A stretch of 57,528 bases of DNA from the NCBI RefSeq assembly GCF_016888165.1, contig NZ_JACSWC010000431.1:1-57528 (forward strand). The letters are read 5' to 3'. Positions 36,254-44,981 of this stretch are shown here, one piece after another (the first letter of the stretch is position 1; the number at the start of each line of letters is the position of its first letter). This stretch comes from Halomicronema sp. CCY15110. Its GTDB lineage: Bacteria; Cyanobacteriota; Cyanobacteriia; Phormidesmidales; Phormidesmidaceae. Made by a program: the position numbers and the translations under genes. A model generated the notes under the pieces. The model made no database searches. It was not told the DNA's origin and saw only the letters and a program-made list of their open reading frames with translations.

Positions 36254-37552
36254 TCAAAAGGTATCCAGAATGGAGGGGCGGACCCCGAGCTTTTGCACAA
36301 CCAAGCTATATAGCCAAACATTCCACAGCGCCATGGAGAGGGCCGTGGCAATGGCGGCCCCTAAAATACCGAAGACGGGAATGCCGACGACATTCAACAT
36401 GACGTTGACCAAGGCGCTGACGGCCATCACCCCCGCCGCCTGGTTCTGATAGGTCGTCATGGTCATTAGATAGCCCACCGACCCGGCTCCCACATTCACC
36501 AGTTGACCCAGCATCAGTACGACTAAGGTTCCTTGCGCCGCGACAAATTCGGCCCCGAATAATTGCAGAATGGGCCGCGAAAAGAGCATGATCGCGATCG
36601 CCATTCCCAAGGCGGGGTAAAACATCCACCGGGCAATCATGGCAACGAGTTGTTGCAACCCCGCTTGATCGTCCTGGGCGTATAGGGTGGCAATGAGGGG
36701 CGCGGCCATGGCATTTACCGCGATCAAAATGAACGGAACCCAAGCGGCGGTTTTCAACGCGGCGCTGTAAATGCCGACCTGTTGAGCATTCAACAGCAGG
36801 CCAATCATGAGGGTGTCGGTGTGGCTCAGAATCATATAAGAGCCGCCCATCAACACGAGAGGCAACGCGATGCGCCACCATAGCGCGGTTTCGTAAATGT
36901 GTGGAGGACGGCGAATTTGGGGCGCGACCTGGGTCTGAAACCAACTCCACTGTAAGAGCAGTATCAGAAGAACTGCCGTGAAGCTCAAGGCCATGGCGAC
37001 GGTGCTGGTGAAGGGGCGGTGCGATCGCCACCCGCTGGCCAATCCTAGGAGTACCAAGGGCTGCCCAATTAACGATGGGGCAAAAGCCAAGACGATTTGC
37101 TGAAAGCCTCGGATAATTTCCTTTTGTAGGTTGAGCAGCGTGAGGCCCGGAATGCTCCAAATGCCGAGGAGTAGGGGCCAGGTATACATGCCCAGGTCGC
37201 GGCTCGTCTGTAGCCACGCCCAAATACCTGTGCCGCATCCGGCAATGCCAATGCTCGCGAGCAACAGCTGTCGCCAACTGCCGCGCATGAGTCCTCCCAG
37301 TCGCGCCCAGTCGCTTTGCGCGCGATAGGCCGACACCAGCCGTAGCGCCACGCTGGGCATCCCAAAGCTGGCGATAAACGCGCCGATGATACTGATGGCG
37401 GTGGCGTATTCATACACACCGTAGGCGGTGGTGCCCAGCCAACGAGCCAGCCACACCTGTGCCGCATACAGCAGAGCGGCACTGATGAGCTGGACGGTCA
37501 GCGCCGCTCCTGCCCCCCGCGCAAATTTGGCTAACAGCCCTGGTGATTGCAC
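36254..37552 (-). CDS. Oligosaccharide flippase-family (Wzx/MATE-like) membrane protein
   Basis: A 432-aa polytopic protein with about 12 helices, beginning with the typical LAKFARGAGAALTVQLISAA and WLARWLGTTAYGVYEYATA. It belongs to the MOP superfamily, whose Wzx branch moves lipid-linked oligosaccharides across the membrane for cell-surface polysaccharides. The start is a GTG at 37552. No glycosyltransferase genes are adjacent, so this is not a full polysaccharide cluster. Confidence 0.88.
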   Translation of the reverse strand: MQSPGLLAKFARGAGAALTVQLISAALLYAAQVWLARWLGTTAYGVYEYATAISIIGAFIASFGMPSVALRLVSAYRAQSDWARLGGLMRGSWRQLLLASIGIAGCGTGIWAWLQTSRDLGMYTWPLLLGIWSIPGLTLLNLQKEIIRGFQQIVLAFAPSLIGQPLVLLGLASGWRSHRPFTSTVAMALSFTAVLLILLLQWSWFQTQVAPQIRRPPHIYETALWWRIALPLVLMGGSYMILSHTDTLMIGLLLNAQQVGIYSAALKTAAWVPFILIAVNAMAAPLIATLYAQDDQAGLQQLVAMIARWMFYPALGMAIAIMLFSRPILQLFGAEFVAAQGTLVVLMLGQLVNVGAGSVGYLMTMTTYQNQAAGVMAVSALVNVMLNVVGIPVFGILGAAIATALSMALWNVWLYSLVVQKLGVRPSILDTF

Positions 37553-37712
37553 CCGCAGTCCTTAAACCCTTGGGCAACATGATAGACGGGGAGGACGAAG
37601 CTCATGCAAGCTCTTAGGGATCAGGATTGCATACAACCAATTTTGGCTAAAGCAATACTGTGCCTGCCAGTGAACAGCCATCTCGGCGGTTTCAACTTCT
37701 TCAATCATCAGC

Positions 37713-37747
37713 AAAACAGCCCTGGAAAAGTTTTCCAGGGCTGTTTT
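37713..37747 (-). terminator. sigA terminator
   Basis: AAAACAGCCCTGGAAAA and TTTTCCAGGGCTGTTTT are perfect 17-bp arms around a single base, so the working stem is CAGCCCTGG/CCAGGGCTG with T4 on either side. It lies 35 bp after the sigA stop codon and is symmetrical in both directions. Confidence 0.9.
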
Positions 37748-37782
37748 AGTAAAGCAAAATTAAGGACAAATCGCGATCGCTG

Positions 37783-38907
37783 TTAGCGGATGTACTCTTT
37801 CAGCACACTGTTGCGATTGGGGTGACGCAGCTTACGCAGGGCTTTAGCCTCAATTTGGCGAATCCGTTCGCGGGTCACGTTGAAGGTCTGGCCAATTTCT
37901 TCCAGCGTCTTCATGCGGCCATCATCCAAGCCATAGCGTAATCGCAGCACATCACGTTCACGCGGACTCAAAGTGCCCAAAACACCTTCCAAGTCTTCAC
38001 GAAGCAAGCTCTTAGAAACCTCATCTTCAGGGGTCTCACCATCCGACTCGATAAAGTCGCCCAGGCGAGAATCTTCTTCCTTCCCGATAGGAGTTTCTAG
38101 CGAGATCGGCAGTTGAGCGGACTTAGCGATGAAGCGCAACTTCTCGATGGTCATCTCCATGCTGGTAGCAATCTCTTCTTCAGTCGGCTTACGGCCTAAC
38201 TCTTGAGATAGCAGCTTGGTCGTCTTTTTGATGCGAGAGATGGTTTCGTAGAGGTGAACAGGCAGGCGAATGGTGCGGGACTGATCCGCGATCGCCCGGG
38301 TAATGGCCTGACGAATCCACCAGGTTGCGTAGGTCGAAAACTTATAGCCCTTCTCATGGTCAAACTTTTCAGCTGCCCGGATGAGACCCAAGCTACCTTC
38401 CTGAATCAGGTCTTGGAAAGACAAGCCCCGGTTCATATACTTCTTCGCAATGGAGACCACTAATCGCAGGTTTGACTGCACCATTTTGTCTTTGGCGCGG
38501 CGACCCAAATGCAAGCGCTTTTGGAAAGCTGGCAGAGCCATGTCAACGGCTTCCGCCCATTCCGCGTCAGTGGGCTCATGACCGAGGCCGTCCATCAGCT
38601 CATCGCGAATGCGTTCCAGCTCTAATAAGTCAGCAATCTTACGAGCGAGTTCGATTTCCTCTTCGGCCCGCAAGAGGCGAATGCGGCCAATTTCTTGCAA
38701 ATAGAGGCGAATAGAATCTTCTGTGTAGTGCTTCTTTTTGGTTTGGCTGCGGCGAGTTGTCTTGCTCTTTGCCGCTTTTGCGGGAGCTTTGGCTGCGCCA
38801 GCATCGTCAGAATTATCAAATTTTGATGAGCTACTATCGCCATCGATTAAAAGCTCCAACTCGTTTTGGGGCTTGATTGCTCCGAGCAATTCTTTCGCTT
38901 GAGTCAT
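37783..38907 (-). CDS. sigA: Principal RNA polymerase sigma factor SigA (RpoD)
   Basis: A 374-aa group 1 sigma factor. A Lys/Ala-rich N-terminal extension precedes region 1.2 ([15 protein letters not shown]), region 2 ([40 protein letters not shown]), region 3 and region 4 ([30 protein letters not shown]). It directs transcription of housekeeping genes. It is monocistronic, between an excellent terminator and a long upstream region that holds a perfect CRP-type palindrome 243 bp before the ATG. Confidence 0.96.
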   Translation of the reverse strand: MTQAKELLGAIKPQNELELLIDGDSSSSKFDNSDDAGAAKAPAKAAKSKTTRRSQTKKKHYTEDSIRLYLQEIGRIRLLRAEEEIELARKIADLLELERIRDELMDGLGHEPTDAEWAEAVDMALPAFQKRLHLGRRAKDKMVQSNLRLVVSIAKKYMNRGLSFQDLIQEGSLGLIRAAEKFDHEKGYKFSTYATWWIRQAITRAIADQSRTIRLPVHLYETISRIKKTTKLLSQELGRKPTEEEIATSMEMTIEKLRFIAKSAQLPISLETPIGKEEDSRLGDFIESDGETPEDEVSKSLLREDLEGVLGTLSPRERDVLRLRYGLDDGRMKTLEEIGQTFNVTRERIRQIEAKALRKLRHPNRNSVLKEYIR

Positions 38908-39149
38908 GCCGCGTTCCTCGTGCTCCTTCGTGCGTGATGCTTTCCAATCAAAGGCTCGTTTAGCTTAACACCCTGTTTTTGTGATGGCCTCAGGGCCAAA
39001 TGTTGTTAAATGAGCAAGATCTCTAACCGCCATACTGAAATGAGGCGAGAACGTGTCTCTAAACGCAAAAGACAGACTGCAATAAATTAAAGCTGAACAA
39101 AAACCTTTTCGTGTACAGCAGGCTCATTAGACCTTTCTGAATCTAAGTT

Positions 39150-39165
39150 TGTGACCTGCCTCACA
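39150..39165. promoter_or_regulatory. CRP/SyCRP1-type binding site upstream of sigA
   Basis: TGTGACCTGCCTCACA is an exact TGTGA-N6-TCACA palindrome. It lies 243 bp upstream of the sigA ATG and 411 bp upstream of the divergent small gene. It is the second perfect match in this window. Confidence 0.6.
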
Positions 39166-39519
39166 CAATTGTAGCTGCACAAACAAGTTGACTACCACTC
39201 CTGTTCCGTATAAATCCGACAGAATTCACCTAAAAAACACATTTTTAGTAGGTTTTTTGTACTAATTATGGATGGATAGCGAATTTTGCTGCCTCCCTAT
39301 AAGTCTTATTCTCGTAGGGTTAAACGCACTTGTTAATAGTTTTGAAGATGAATCCTGATGATTATCAAGAACTTATAAGTAAAATGTCTATGCATCAAAA
39401 ATCATGATCTGACAGGATTAAGGGCGCTGGTTGGGGTGGTTCTGGTTAACTGTGGCGGCCACTCTGGTTGGCCATCTGAGAGGCAACGGTGGTCTATCTG
39501 TCATACAGCAAGGCCACTC

Positions 39520-39538
39520 CACGCTAGAATCTAGCGTG
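39520..39538. promoter_or_regulatory. 19-bp palindrome before the 130-aa gene
   Basis: CACGCTAGA and TCTAGCGTG are perfect 9-bp arms around a single A. It lies 38 bp before the ATG at 39576, where an operator or a leader hairpin would be expected. Confidence 0.5.
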
Positions 39539-39575
39539 ACTGGAATGACGGCATATGGAGGTTCAAGGGTTCCTT

Positions 39576-39968
39576 ATGAATTCAGAGACGCTGGCTGCGA
39601 CGATTCAAAAAGGCGTCCGTGTCACCTTGGGGGCAACGGCCTCTTTGGTCGATGCGTTGCGAGACCCGCAGGCTTCTCAAGAGAAGTTTGGCAACATTTC
39701 CGATTTTGAAGTACTGACCCAAGAATTGGAAGCGAAAGGGACTGACGCTGAGCGGGAAGCTCGGGCTGTGGTGGATTCTGTGATGAGTCAGATGGGGCAA
39801 ATGCCCAATCCATTCGCGCCGACGCCGGCCTCCGAGGCGACGGTGGATGCCGACGCTCACCCGGTTGCGGATGCGTCCGTGCAAACTGATTTAGAGGCGC
39901 TGACCCAAGAATTATCGACCCTACGCGCCGAATTGGAAACGCTTAAGTCACAACCGGGTAATGGCTAG
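39576..39968 (+). CDS. Conserved-looking 130-aa helical protein, unknown function
   Basis: From the ATG at 39576 (MNSETLAATIQKGVRV), with AAGGG 6 nt upstream. The N-terminal 70 residues are helical (TLGATASLVDALRDPQ, then VLTQELEAKGTDAEREARAV). A Pro/Ala linker (PNPFAPTPAS) leads to a C-terminal coiled coil (LEALTQELSTLRAELETLKS). The pattern resembles phasin-like or scaffold proteins, but no family is claimed. A good terminator follows 30 bp after the stop, supporting a real gene. Confidence 0.75.
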   Translation: MNSETLAATIQKGVRVTLGATASLVDALRDPQASQEKFGNISDFEVLTQELEAKGTDAEREARAVVDSVMSQMGQMPNPFAPTPASEATVDADAHPVADASVQTDLEALTQELSTLRAELETLKSQPGNG

Positions 39969-39997
39969 GCCATACGGGCTGAATGTCTGAGATGGGG

Positions 39998-40024
39998 AAG
40001 GTCAGCAACTTTGCTGGCCTTTTA
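39998..40024 (+). terminator. Terminator of the 130-aa gene
   Basis: AAGGTCAGCA pairs with TGCTGGCCTT (one G-U) around ACTT, followed by TTATTTT. The gap from here to hisA otherwise holds only the repeat element copies. Confidence 0.87.
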
Positions 40025-40240
40025 TTTTGAGGAAATTGTGATGGTGGGATTGTCGTTGTTGGCACCTGCGGGCAAGGGGATGAAGACCCTTGTGCCATCG
40101 TATGTGACGGCACGAAACTATGGGCGACTAGCGGCGTCGTAGATTTCGCTCGCGAGCAACATGCTGGCATGCCAAGGGCTGCCATTATTTAGCGGCGAAG
40201 TTGTTGCAGCCAGCGGTTGACAGCCCTTAGCTGGTGCAGT

Positions 40241-40305
40241 GAGTGCGGGCGCGGTAATGTATGCTTTCAAAGATTTTTGGACCCAATTGATGATGCGCCC
40301 TAGCG
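40241..40305. repeat. Dispersed 65-bp element, copy A
   Basis: Block 1 GAGTGCGGGCGCGGT (40241-40255) and block 2 AATTGATGATGCGCCCTAGCG (40285-40305) are separated by 29 bp. The same two blocks, 15/15 and 19/21 identical and with the same 29-bp spacing, recur at 56402-56466. GGGCGC and GCGCCC inside the blocks can pair. Confidence 0.8.
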
Positions 40306-40351
40306 TGGAATGAAGTTTGGGAGATTGGATGGGTCGATGCAGCCTTCAGCC

Positions 40352-40415
40352 GAGTGAGCGGTGACGTTTGGGTGGTCTAAGGTGTCTGGATTGATCGGAT
40401 GATGCGGCCTAAGCG
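40352..40415. repeat. Dispersed 65-bp element, diverged copy C
   Basis: GAGTGAGCGGTGA near the left end and ATTGATCGGATGATGCGGCCTAAGCG cut as ATTGATCGGATGATGCGG (40390-40407) then CCTAAGCG resemble the two blocks of copies A and B. The right end contains the hisA stop codon (40409-40411, TAG on the minus strand), as copy B contains the lysozyme stop. Confidence 0.45.
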
Positions 40416-41179
40416 AAGGAAGAGCCGAGATCTGTGGGCACATCTTGCCAACGACCGGGGCCGATCGCTCGTAGTGCTTCTTTGAGCACAATGTCGCCGG
40501 TGTAAAGCGCTTTGCCGATGATGACGCCGTTGACACCGAGGCGCTCTAGTTTTAAGAGGCTCAACAGATCGGCCACGGAACTCATGCCGCCGGACGCAAT
40601 GATGGGAATGGAGGTGGCTTCAGCGATCGCCCGCAACGCCTCAAGATTGGGACCTTGAAGGGTGCCATCGCGATTGATGTCGGTGTAAATTACTGCCGCT
40701 GCGCCGCGTTGAGCCATATCTTGGGCGAGGGCGATCGCGTCTAGCGCTGACGTTTCGAGCCAGCCACGGGTGGCGACTTTGCCATCGCGGGCATCGATTC
40801 CCACGATGATTTGTCCGGGAAATTCGTGACTCAAGGTGCTGACTAACTCAGGATTTTCCACCGCTGCGGTGCCGAGAATCGCGTACTGCACGCCGAGGTC
40901 AAACAGGGCGGCGACGCGATCGCGATCGCGTAAGCCCCCGCCAACTTCAATGGGAATATTGAGGGCTGCCGCGATCGCCGCGATCGCTTGCAGATTTTCC
41001 GGTTTGCCCGCCTTGGCTCCATCCAAGTCCACGAGATGCAGTCGGGTTGCCCCTTCATCAGCCCAGCGCTGCGCTACCTCAACGGGATTTTCACCAAACA
41101 CTTCGGATTGGTTGTAGTCGCCCTGATACAGACGAACACAGCGGCCTTCGAGCAAATCAATAGCGGGAATAACTTCCAT
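40409..41179 (-). CDS. hisA: ProFAR isomerase HisA (histidine biosynthesis)
   Basis: A 256-aa TIM-barrel enzyme that converts ProFAR to [25 protein letters not shown] holds the catalytic Asp, and the second catalytic Asp lies in [14 protein letters not shown]. Phosphate-binding loops ([18 protein letters not shown]) are visible. The ATG at 41179 matches the family start. It lies 81 bp downstream of recQ on the same strand, and its stop codon falls within a copy of the dispersed repeat. No other his gene is adjacent, as usual in cyanobacteria. Confidence 0.95.
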   Translation of the reverse strand: MEVIPAIDLLEGRCVRLYQGDYNQSEVFGENPVEVAQRWADEGATRLHLVDLDGAKAGKPENLQAIAAIAAALNIPIEVGGGLRDRDRVAALFDLGVQYAILGTAAVENPELVSTLSHEFPGQIIVGIDARDGKVATRGWLETSALDAIALAQDMAQRGAAAVIYTDINRDGTLQGPNLEALRAIAEATSIPIIASGGMSSVADLLSLLKLERLGVNGVIIGKALYTGDIVLKEALRAIGPGRWQDVPTDLGSSFA

Positions 41180-41260
41180 AGGAGCAATTACTGTCAACAG
41201 GCTCTCTATTGTATCGGTTGCCTTCACCGCTGCTGTCACTAGGACGAGCTAAAGCGCAAA

Positions 41261-42706
41261 TTATCGCTGGCAATTGTCACAGTGTCCACAGCGCCAGTCG
41301 GGGCGCGCGTGGCGAAATCCAAACTGTTGGATGATGGTGCGCCAACGACAGCCGTTGCCATGTAACAGTTTTCGAATTACGTGATCAGCCGTGGCATTGA
41401 CGCAGGGCGCAGCCGATGGTGTGGGCAACAGTCGGTAGTGAAACGGATCGGTCCATTGCAGTTGGCCTTGGCTGTGCAGATAAGACAAAGCGATCGCGCC
41501 TTCTTTATATTCCTTTTGCACGTCAGTCAGGCTACCGGCGGGCGGGATTTTGTGGCTGAGTTGTACTGCTTTAGTTTGCAATTGCTGAGTTTGTTGGCGG
41601 AAGAACTGCGATCGCTGCTGGTCAGTAGGATCCAGTAATCCCGTTCGTTCACTCACCAGTGACAAGGCTTGGGCGGGTTGGCCATCCCGGCCCGCACGCC
41701 CAATTTCCTGTACATACTCTGTCAGCAAGGTCGGCACATGATAATGCACGACCCACCGCAGATCGGGTTTATTCACACCCATGCCAAAGGCATTCGTCGC
41801 CACCACAATGCGGACTTGGTTGCTCATCCAGGCCTGCTCACGGTGGCGGCGCTCGCTCGCGCCCAGTCCGGCATGGTAATCCAACGCTTGATGTCCCTGC
41901 TGCCTGAGCCAGTGGGCCAATGCCTCACTATCGCGCCGGGTGCGTACGTACACCAGTCCCGTTTGGTGCCGCTGCTGCTGCACAAACTTGAGCAGCTGTT
42001 GTTGGCGGCCACGGGGCGTGTAAACGGTGCGCACGGCGAGGTGCAAATTGTGGCGATAGGGACTCAACCGGACGATCTGGGGCGATCGCAACCTCAACGT
42101 AGCGCCGATAATCGCCTGCACCTGGGGATCAGCCGTGGCCGTAAACGCCGCAATAGGAATTTTGGGGTGCCCAGGCTTGCTCTGTTCCAAGGCTTGGCGG
42201 ACTACCCCCAACCGTCGATAAGCGGGCCGAAAGGTCTCGCCCCATTGGGCCAAACAGTGGGCTTCGTCCAAAACAAGACCGTTAATTTGCAGGTCGGCCC
42301 GGGTTAACTGCTCCCACACCGCCGAACCCAGTAACGTTTCGGGGGAAAGATACAGGAGGCGTAACCGTTGGTGCTCTAGCGCCTTGAGCACCCGAAATTT
42401 TTCCCGTTTAGGCAGCTCGCTGTGGAGGGTGGCGGCGGGCAGGTGGCGATCGCGCAATTCCTGCACTTGATTTTCCATGAGCGCCACCAGGGGCGACACC
42501 ACCAGCGTCAGCCCTGTTTGCAATAGCGCGGGCAGTTGAAAACAAAGGGACTTGCCGCCCCCCGTCGGCAAAATGATGAGCGCATCTTGATGCTGTAGCA
42601 AGGCTTGAATCACTGTATCTTGCGGCGGTCGAAACGCTGGATAGCCCCAGATTTCTTGGAGGCGGATTTGAGCGATCACTAAAGCGGATACCGACGATTC
42701 CGTCAC
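41261..42706 (-). CDS. recQ: RecQ-family ATP-dependent DNA helicase (short form)
   Basis: 481 aa from the GTG at 42706, chosen because AGGA stands about 6 nt before it; a TTG 37 codons upstream is the longest possible start. Helicase motifs: QxxI-type FRPPQ, Walker A LPTGGGKS, DEAH (GLVLDEAHCLAQWG), motif III AFTATAD, motif V ATNAFGMGVNKPD and motif VI QEIGRAGRDG. The zinc-binding Cys are shifted to the very C-terminus (CGHCDNCQR). No winged-helix RQC or HRDC domain is evident, so it is a minimal RecQ. Confidence 0.92.
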   Translation of the reverse strand: MTESSVSALVIAQIRLQEIWGYPAFRPPQDTVIQALLQHQDALIILPTGGGKSLCFQLPALLQTGLTLVVSPLVALMENQVQELRDRHLPAATLHSELPKREKFRVLKALEHQRLRLLYLSPETLLGSAVWEQLTRADLQINGLVLDEAHCLAQWGETFRPAYRRLGVVRQALEQSKPGHPKIPIAAFTATADPQVQAIIGATLRLRSPQIVRLSPYRHNLHLAVRTVYTPRGRQQQLLKFVQQQRHQTGLVYVRTRRDSEALAHWLRQQGHQALDYHAGLGASERRHREQAWMSNQVRIVVATNAFGMGVNKPDLRWVVHYHVPTLLTEYVQEIGRAGRDGQPAQALSLVSERTGLLDPTDQQRSQFFRQQTQQLQTKAVQLSHKIPPAGSLTDVQKEYKEGAIALSYLHSQGQLQWTDPFHYRLLPTPSAAPCVNATADHVIRKLLHGNGCRWRTIIQQFGFRHARPDWRCGHCDNCQR

Positions 42707-42982
42707 CAATTTTCCTGCCAATGCACCGCTCCCAGGTTGCCCTAAATCAGGGCTAGCCAAGCGCCCCTGCCAAACCTGTATAGATGGAAGGGAGATCGGC
42801 GCTAGTGCCCACCCCAAAAAGTCCGCAGATGCTAACGCAAGTGAAGCGTTTGGCGTGCAAGAGAGATATTCGTATTAAATTGAGAGGACTTAATGGTTGA
42901 TGCCACTCAAGGATGAAGTGTCTGGGAAGACACGACTTTGGCGTGACGACTGGCAAATAGAAGGCAATCCCAGGAGGCGATC

Positions 42983-43183
42983 GTGTCAGGGGCATTTGAA
43001 GACACTTGTGCTTTAACCAAGCTGGTCGAGCAGCTATTTTCGGCTAGAAAAATTACCCAACAGCAGTATCAAAGCCTCTCGCAACTGGTACTCGCCGACG
43101 GTAGTGTTGATGAGGAAGAGTTACGTCAGATCAACCGTCTGTTTGATGCGGTGCAGAATGGCCGCATTAAAGTTGTGGACTGA
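42983..43183 (+). CDS. Small cyanobacterial protein of unknown function
   Basis: 66 aa, GTG start with AGGAGG 7 nt upstream, the best Shine-Dalgarno in the window. The helical sequence LTKLVEQLFSARKITQQQY and LVLADGSVDEEELRQINRLF resembles small cyanobacterial proteins of unknown role. DGSVDEEE looks acidic and loop-like but is not a full EF-hand. It is divergent from recQ. Confidence 0.75.
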   Translation: MSGAFEDTCALTKLVEQLFSARKITQQQYQSLSQLVLADGSVDEEELRQINRLFDAVQNGRIKVVD

Positions 43184-43530
43184 CTCGACCGCCTGAAAAA
43201 TCGCGGCATTATGAAACTGCCACCGTGAGTAAAGACGCTGGCGCTCCAGACCCCGGAAGATTTGACGCGCGCTTCCTTGCTGCCGCACCCAATGCTTGCC
43301 TGACGCGATCGCAGCCATTGTCAACAAACCCAGACATCAGCAATGGGCAAATTGATCCCGCGTTGCCATCAGGTGTAGTGTTCGCCAATTGGGATAGACG
43401 CAGCCAATTGAGATGTCCTCTCCAGTCATGGCCTTGCCCACAAGTGAAAAGGAACGCGCACAATAAATTCCCGGCCCGTAATCCGCAACTTATCCAACAA
43501 CGCCCTTACGCCTCCCCGCATCCACTATGG
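43184..43530. other. Intergenic region between the small gene and nadA
   Basis: About 350 bp between convergent genes; open frames here are shadows without domains. No clear terminator, repeat or RNA gene was recognised. Confidence 0.4.
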
Positions 43531-44496
43531 CTACGCACTCATCCGCAACATGGCCTGAATCGGTTTGAGAGCGGCAACGCGAGTGGCTTCTGGCATAGTG
43601 ATTTCCGGCTGACGATGTTTCATAGCCAGATATAGTTTCTCCAAGGTGTTGAGCCGCATGTGTGGACATTCGTTGCAGGCGCAGTTGCCAGTGGCGGGGG
43701 CCGGAATGAACTGCTTAGTCGGCACCAGTTTCTCCATCTGGTGAATGATCCCCGGTTCCGTCACGACAATGAATTGGGTGCGATCGCTCCGCTGCACATA
43801 GTTCAGCAGGGCCGTTGTCGAACCGATGAAGTCAGCATGGTGCAGTACCGGTTCCTCACATTCCGGGTGGGCAATGATTTCGGCGTCGGGGTGAGTGATT
43901 TTGAGCTGCACCAACTTCTTTTCGGAAAAGGTTTCATGTACCATGCAGCTGCCCTGCCACAACACCAAATCACGCCCCGTTTGCTGCATAACGTAACGAC
44001 CTAAATTTTTGTCGGGCGCAAAGATGATGGGCTGTTCTTCGGGAATCTGTTCAATCAGGCTGACCGCGTTAGAGCTCGTGCAAATAATGTCGCTCATGGC
44101 TTTGATTTCTGCCGAACAATTGATGTAAGACACCACAATGTGGTCAGGATGCTGCGCCTTAAACGCGGCGAACTGGTCGGGCGGGCAGGTGTCAGCCAGC
44201 GAACACCCCGCATTGAGATCGGGCAGCAAAACCAGCTTGTCCGGGTTCAGAATTTTGGCCGTTTCTGCCATAAAGTGAACGCCAGCAAACACGATCACCT
44301 CAGCATCCGTGGCGGCGGCCTGGCGCGACAACCCGAGGGAATCGCCAATATAGTCCGCAATGTCCTGAATATCGGGCTCCTGGTAGTAATGCGCCAAGAT
44401 GACAGCGTTTAACGCTTGCTTGAGTTCAGCAATGGCGGCAAAGAGATCTAACGGCGTGTTAGCAGTAGCTGACTTCGGTGGAGCAGTCGTAAACAT
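43531..44496 (-). CDS. nadA: Quinolinate synthase
   Basis: A 321-aa [4Fe-4S] enzyme that condenses iminoaspartate with DHAP to quinolinate, the second step of NAD synthesis. Conserved motifs: [20 protein letters not shown], the Cys in [18 protein letters not shown], and the C-terminal cluster Cys region [13 protein letters not shown]. NadA has three tandem pseudo-repeats, and this fits. nadB is not adjacent. The ATG at 44496 is used. Confidence 0.95.
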   Translation of the reverse strand: MFTTAPPKSATANTPLDLFAAIAELKQALNAVILAHYYQEPDIQDIADYIGDSLGLSRQAAATDAEVIVFAGVHFMAETAKILNPDKLVLLPDLNAGCSLADTCPPDQFAAFKAQHPDHIVVSYINCSAEIKAMSDIICTSSNAVSLIEQIPEEQPIIFAPDKNLGRYVMQQTGRDLVLWQGSCMVHETFSEKKLVQLKITHPDAEIIAHPECEEPVLHHADFIGSTTALLNYVQRSDRTQFIVVTEPGIIHQMEKLVPTKQFIPAPATGNCACNECPHMRLNTLEKLYLAMKHRQPEITMPEATRVAALKPIQAMLRMSA

Positions 44497-44981
44497 AGAC
44501 AGTGCTTTTTAGTAAAAAAGGGCTAATCGAGAGGATTTCTATTATAGTTATTTCTACCAAAAATGACTGGTTGACGGGGTTTCTGAAGGGTCGATCATCG
44601 GGGGCAAGAGTGCCCGATCAATCCATCAGCGATTATTCATCAGTCCCCATACATCAGTGGCCGTTGGCGACGCCAGTGGTCTGGGTATGCTGAAGTGAGA
44701 TAACCGCTTGACCGAAATCACACACATTCCAGCGCTTTCCTGCTGAGATAGCTTAGTGTGAACCTTGGCGATCGCCCATCAGGTTTTCTGGGCCAACGGG
44801 ACAGTGGCAAGAGCGGGCTGATCCCCCCCCTTTGCCGGGGACTTACTCACCCATCCTTCCAAATTCTTTGGAAAGATAGGTGACAGTACAAAGACTATCG
44901 CTATACTCGTTAGCATCTTGTCGAAAGGGTTCCTGAAACGAGAGCGGTCAATGGTTTTGGAACGTTTAGGTAGGCATCGGC
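44497..44981. other. Divergent intergenic region with a long hairpin
   Basis: About 485 bp between nadA and the HD-protein gene. It contains ATCCTTCCAAA (44853-44863) paired with TTTGGAAAGAT (44867-44877), 10 of 11 bp, extended outward by CACC/GGTG. A half-matching CRP-like motif (CTTGA-N6-TCACA) lies near 44710. No gene was seen. Confidence 0.45.

Larger units (their letters stand above)
38908..39575. other. Long AT-rich divergent region upstream of sigA
   Basis: About 670 bp, clearly more AT-rich than its surroundings, without a credible gene. It contains a perfect CRP-type site (39150-39165), a CTAAAAA/TTTTTAG hairpin near 39233-39251 followed by T6, and a 19-bp palindrome at 39520-39538 nearer to the plus-strand gene. 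Confidence 0.6.

Noticed and set aside
36306-37277. 323-codon frame inside the flippase gene
   Set aside because: Alternate frame on the same strand, rich in His/Arg and without membrane helices, whereas the flippase frame has a proper hydrophobic pattern.
39233-39263. CTAAAAA/TTTTTAG hairpin followed by T6 as a terminator
   Set aside because: The stem is AT-only and weak, and no plus-strand gene precedes it. It is probably a feature of the AT-rich sigA upstream region.
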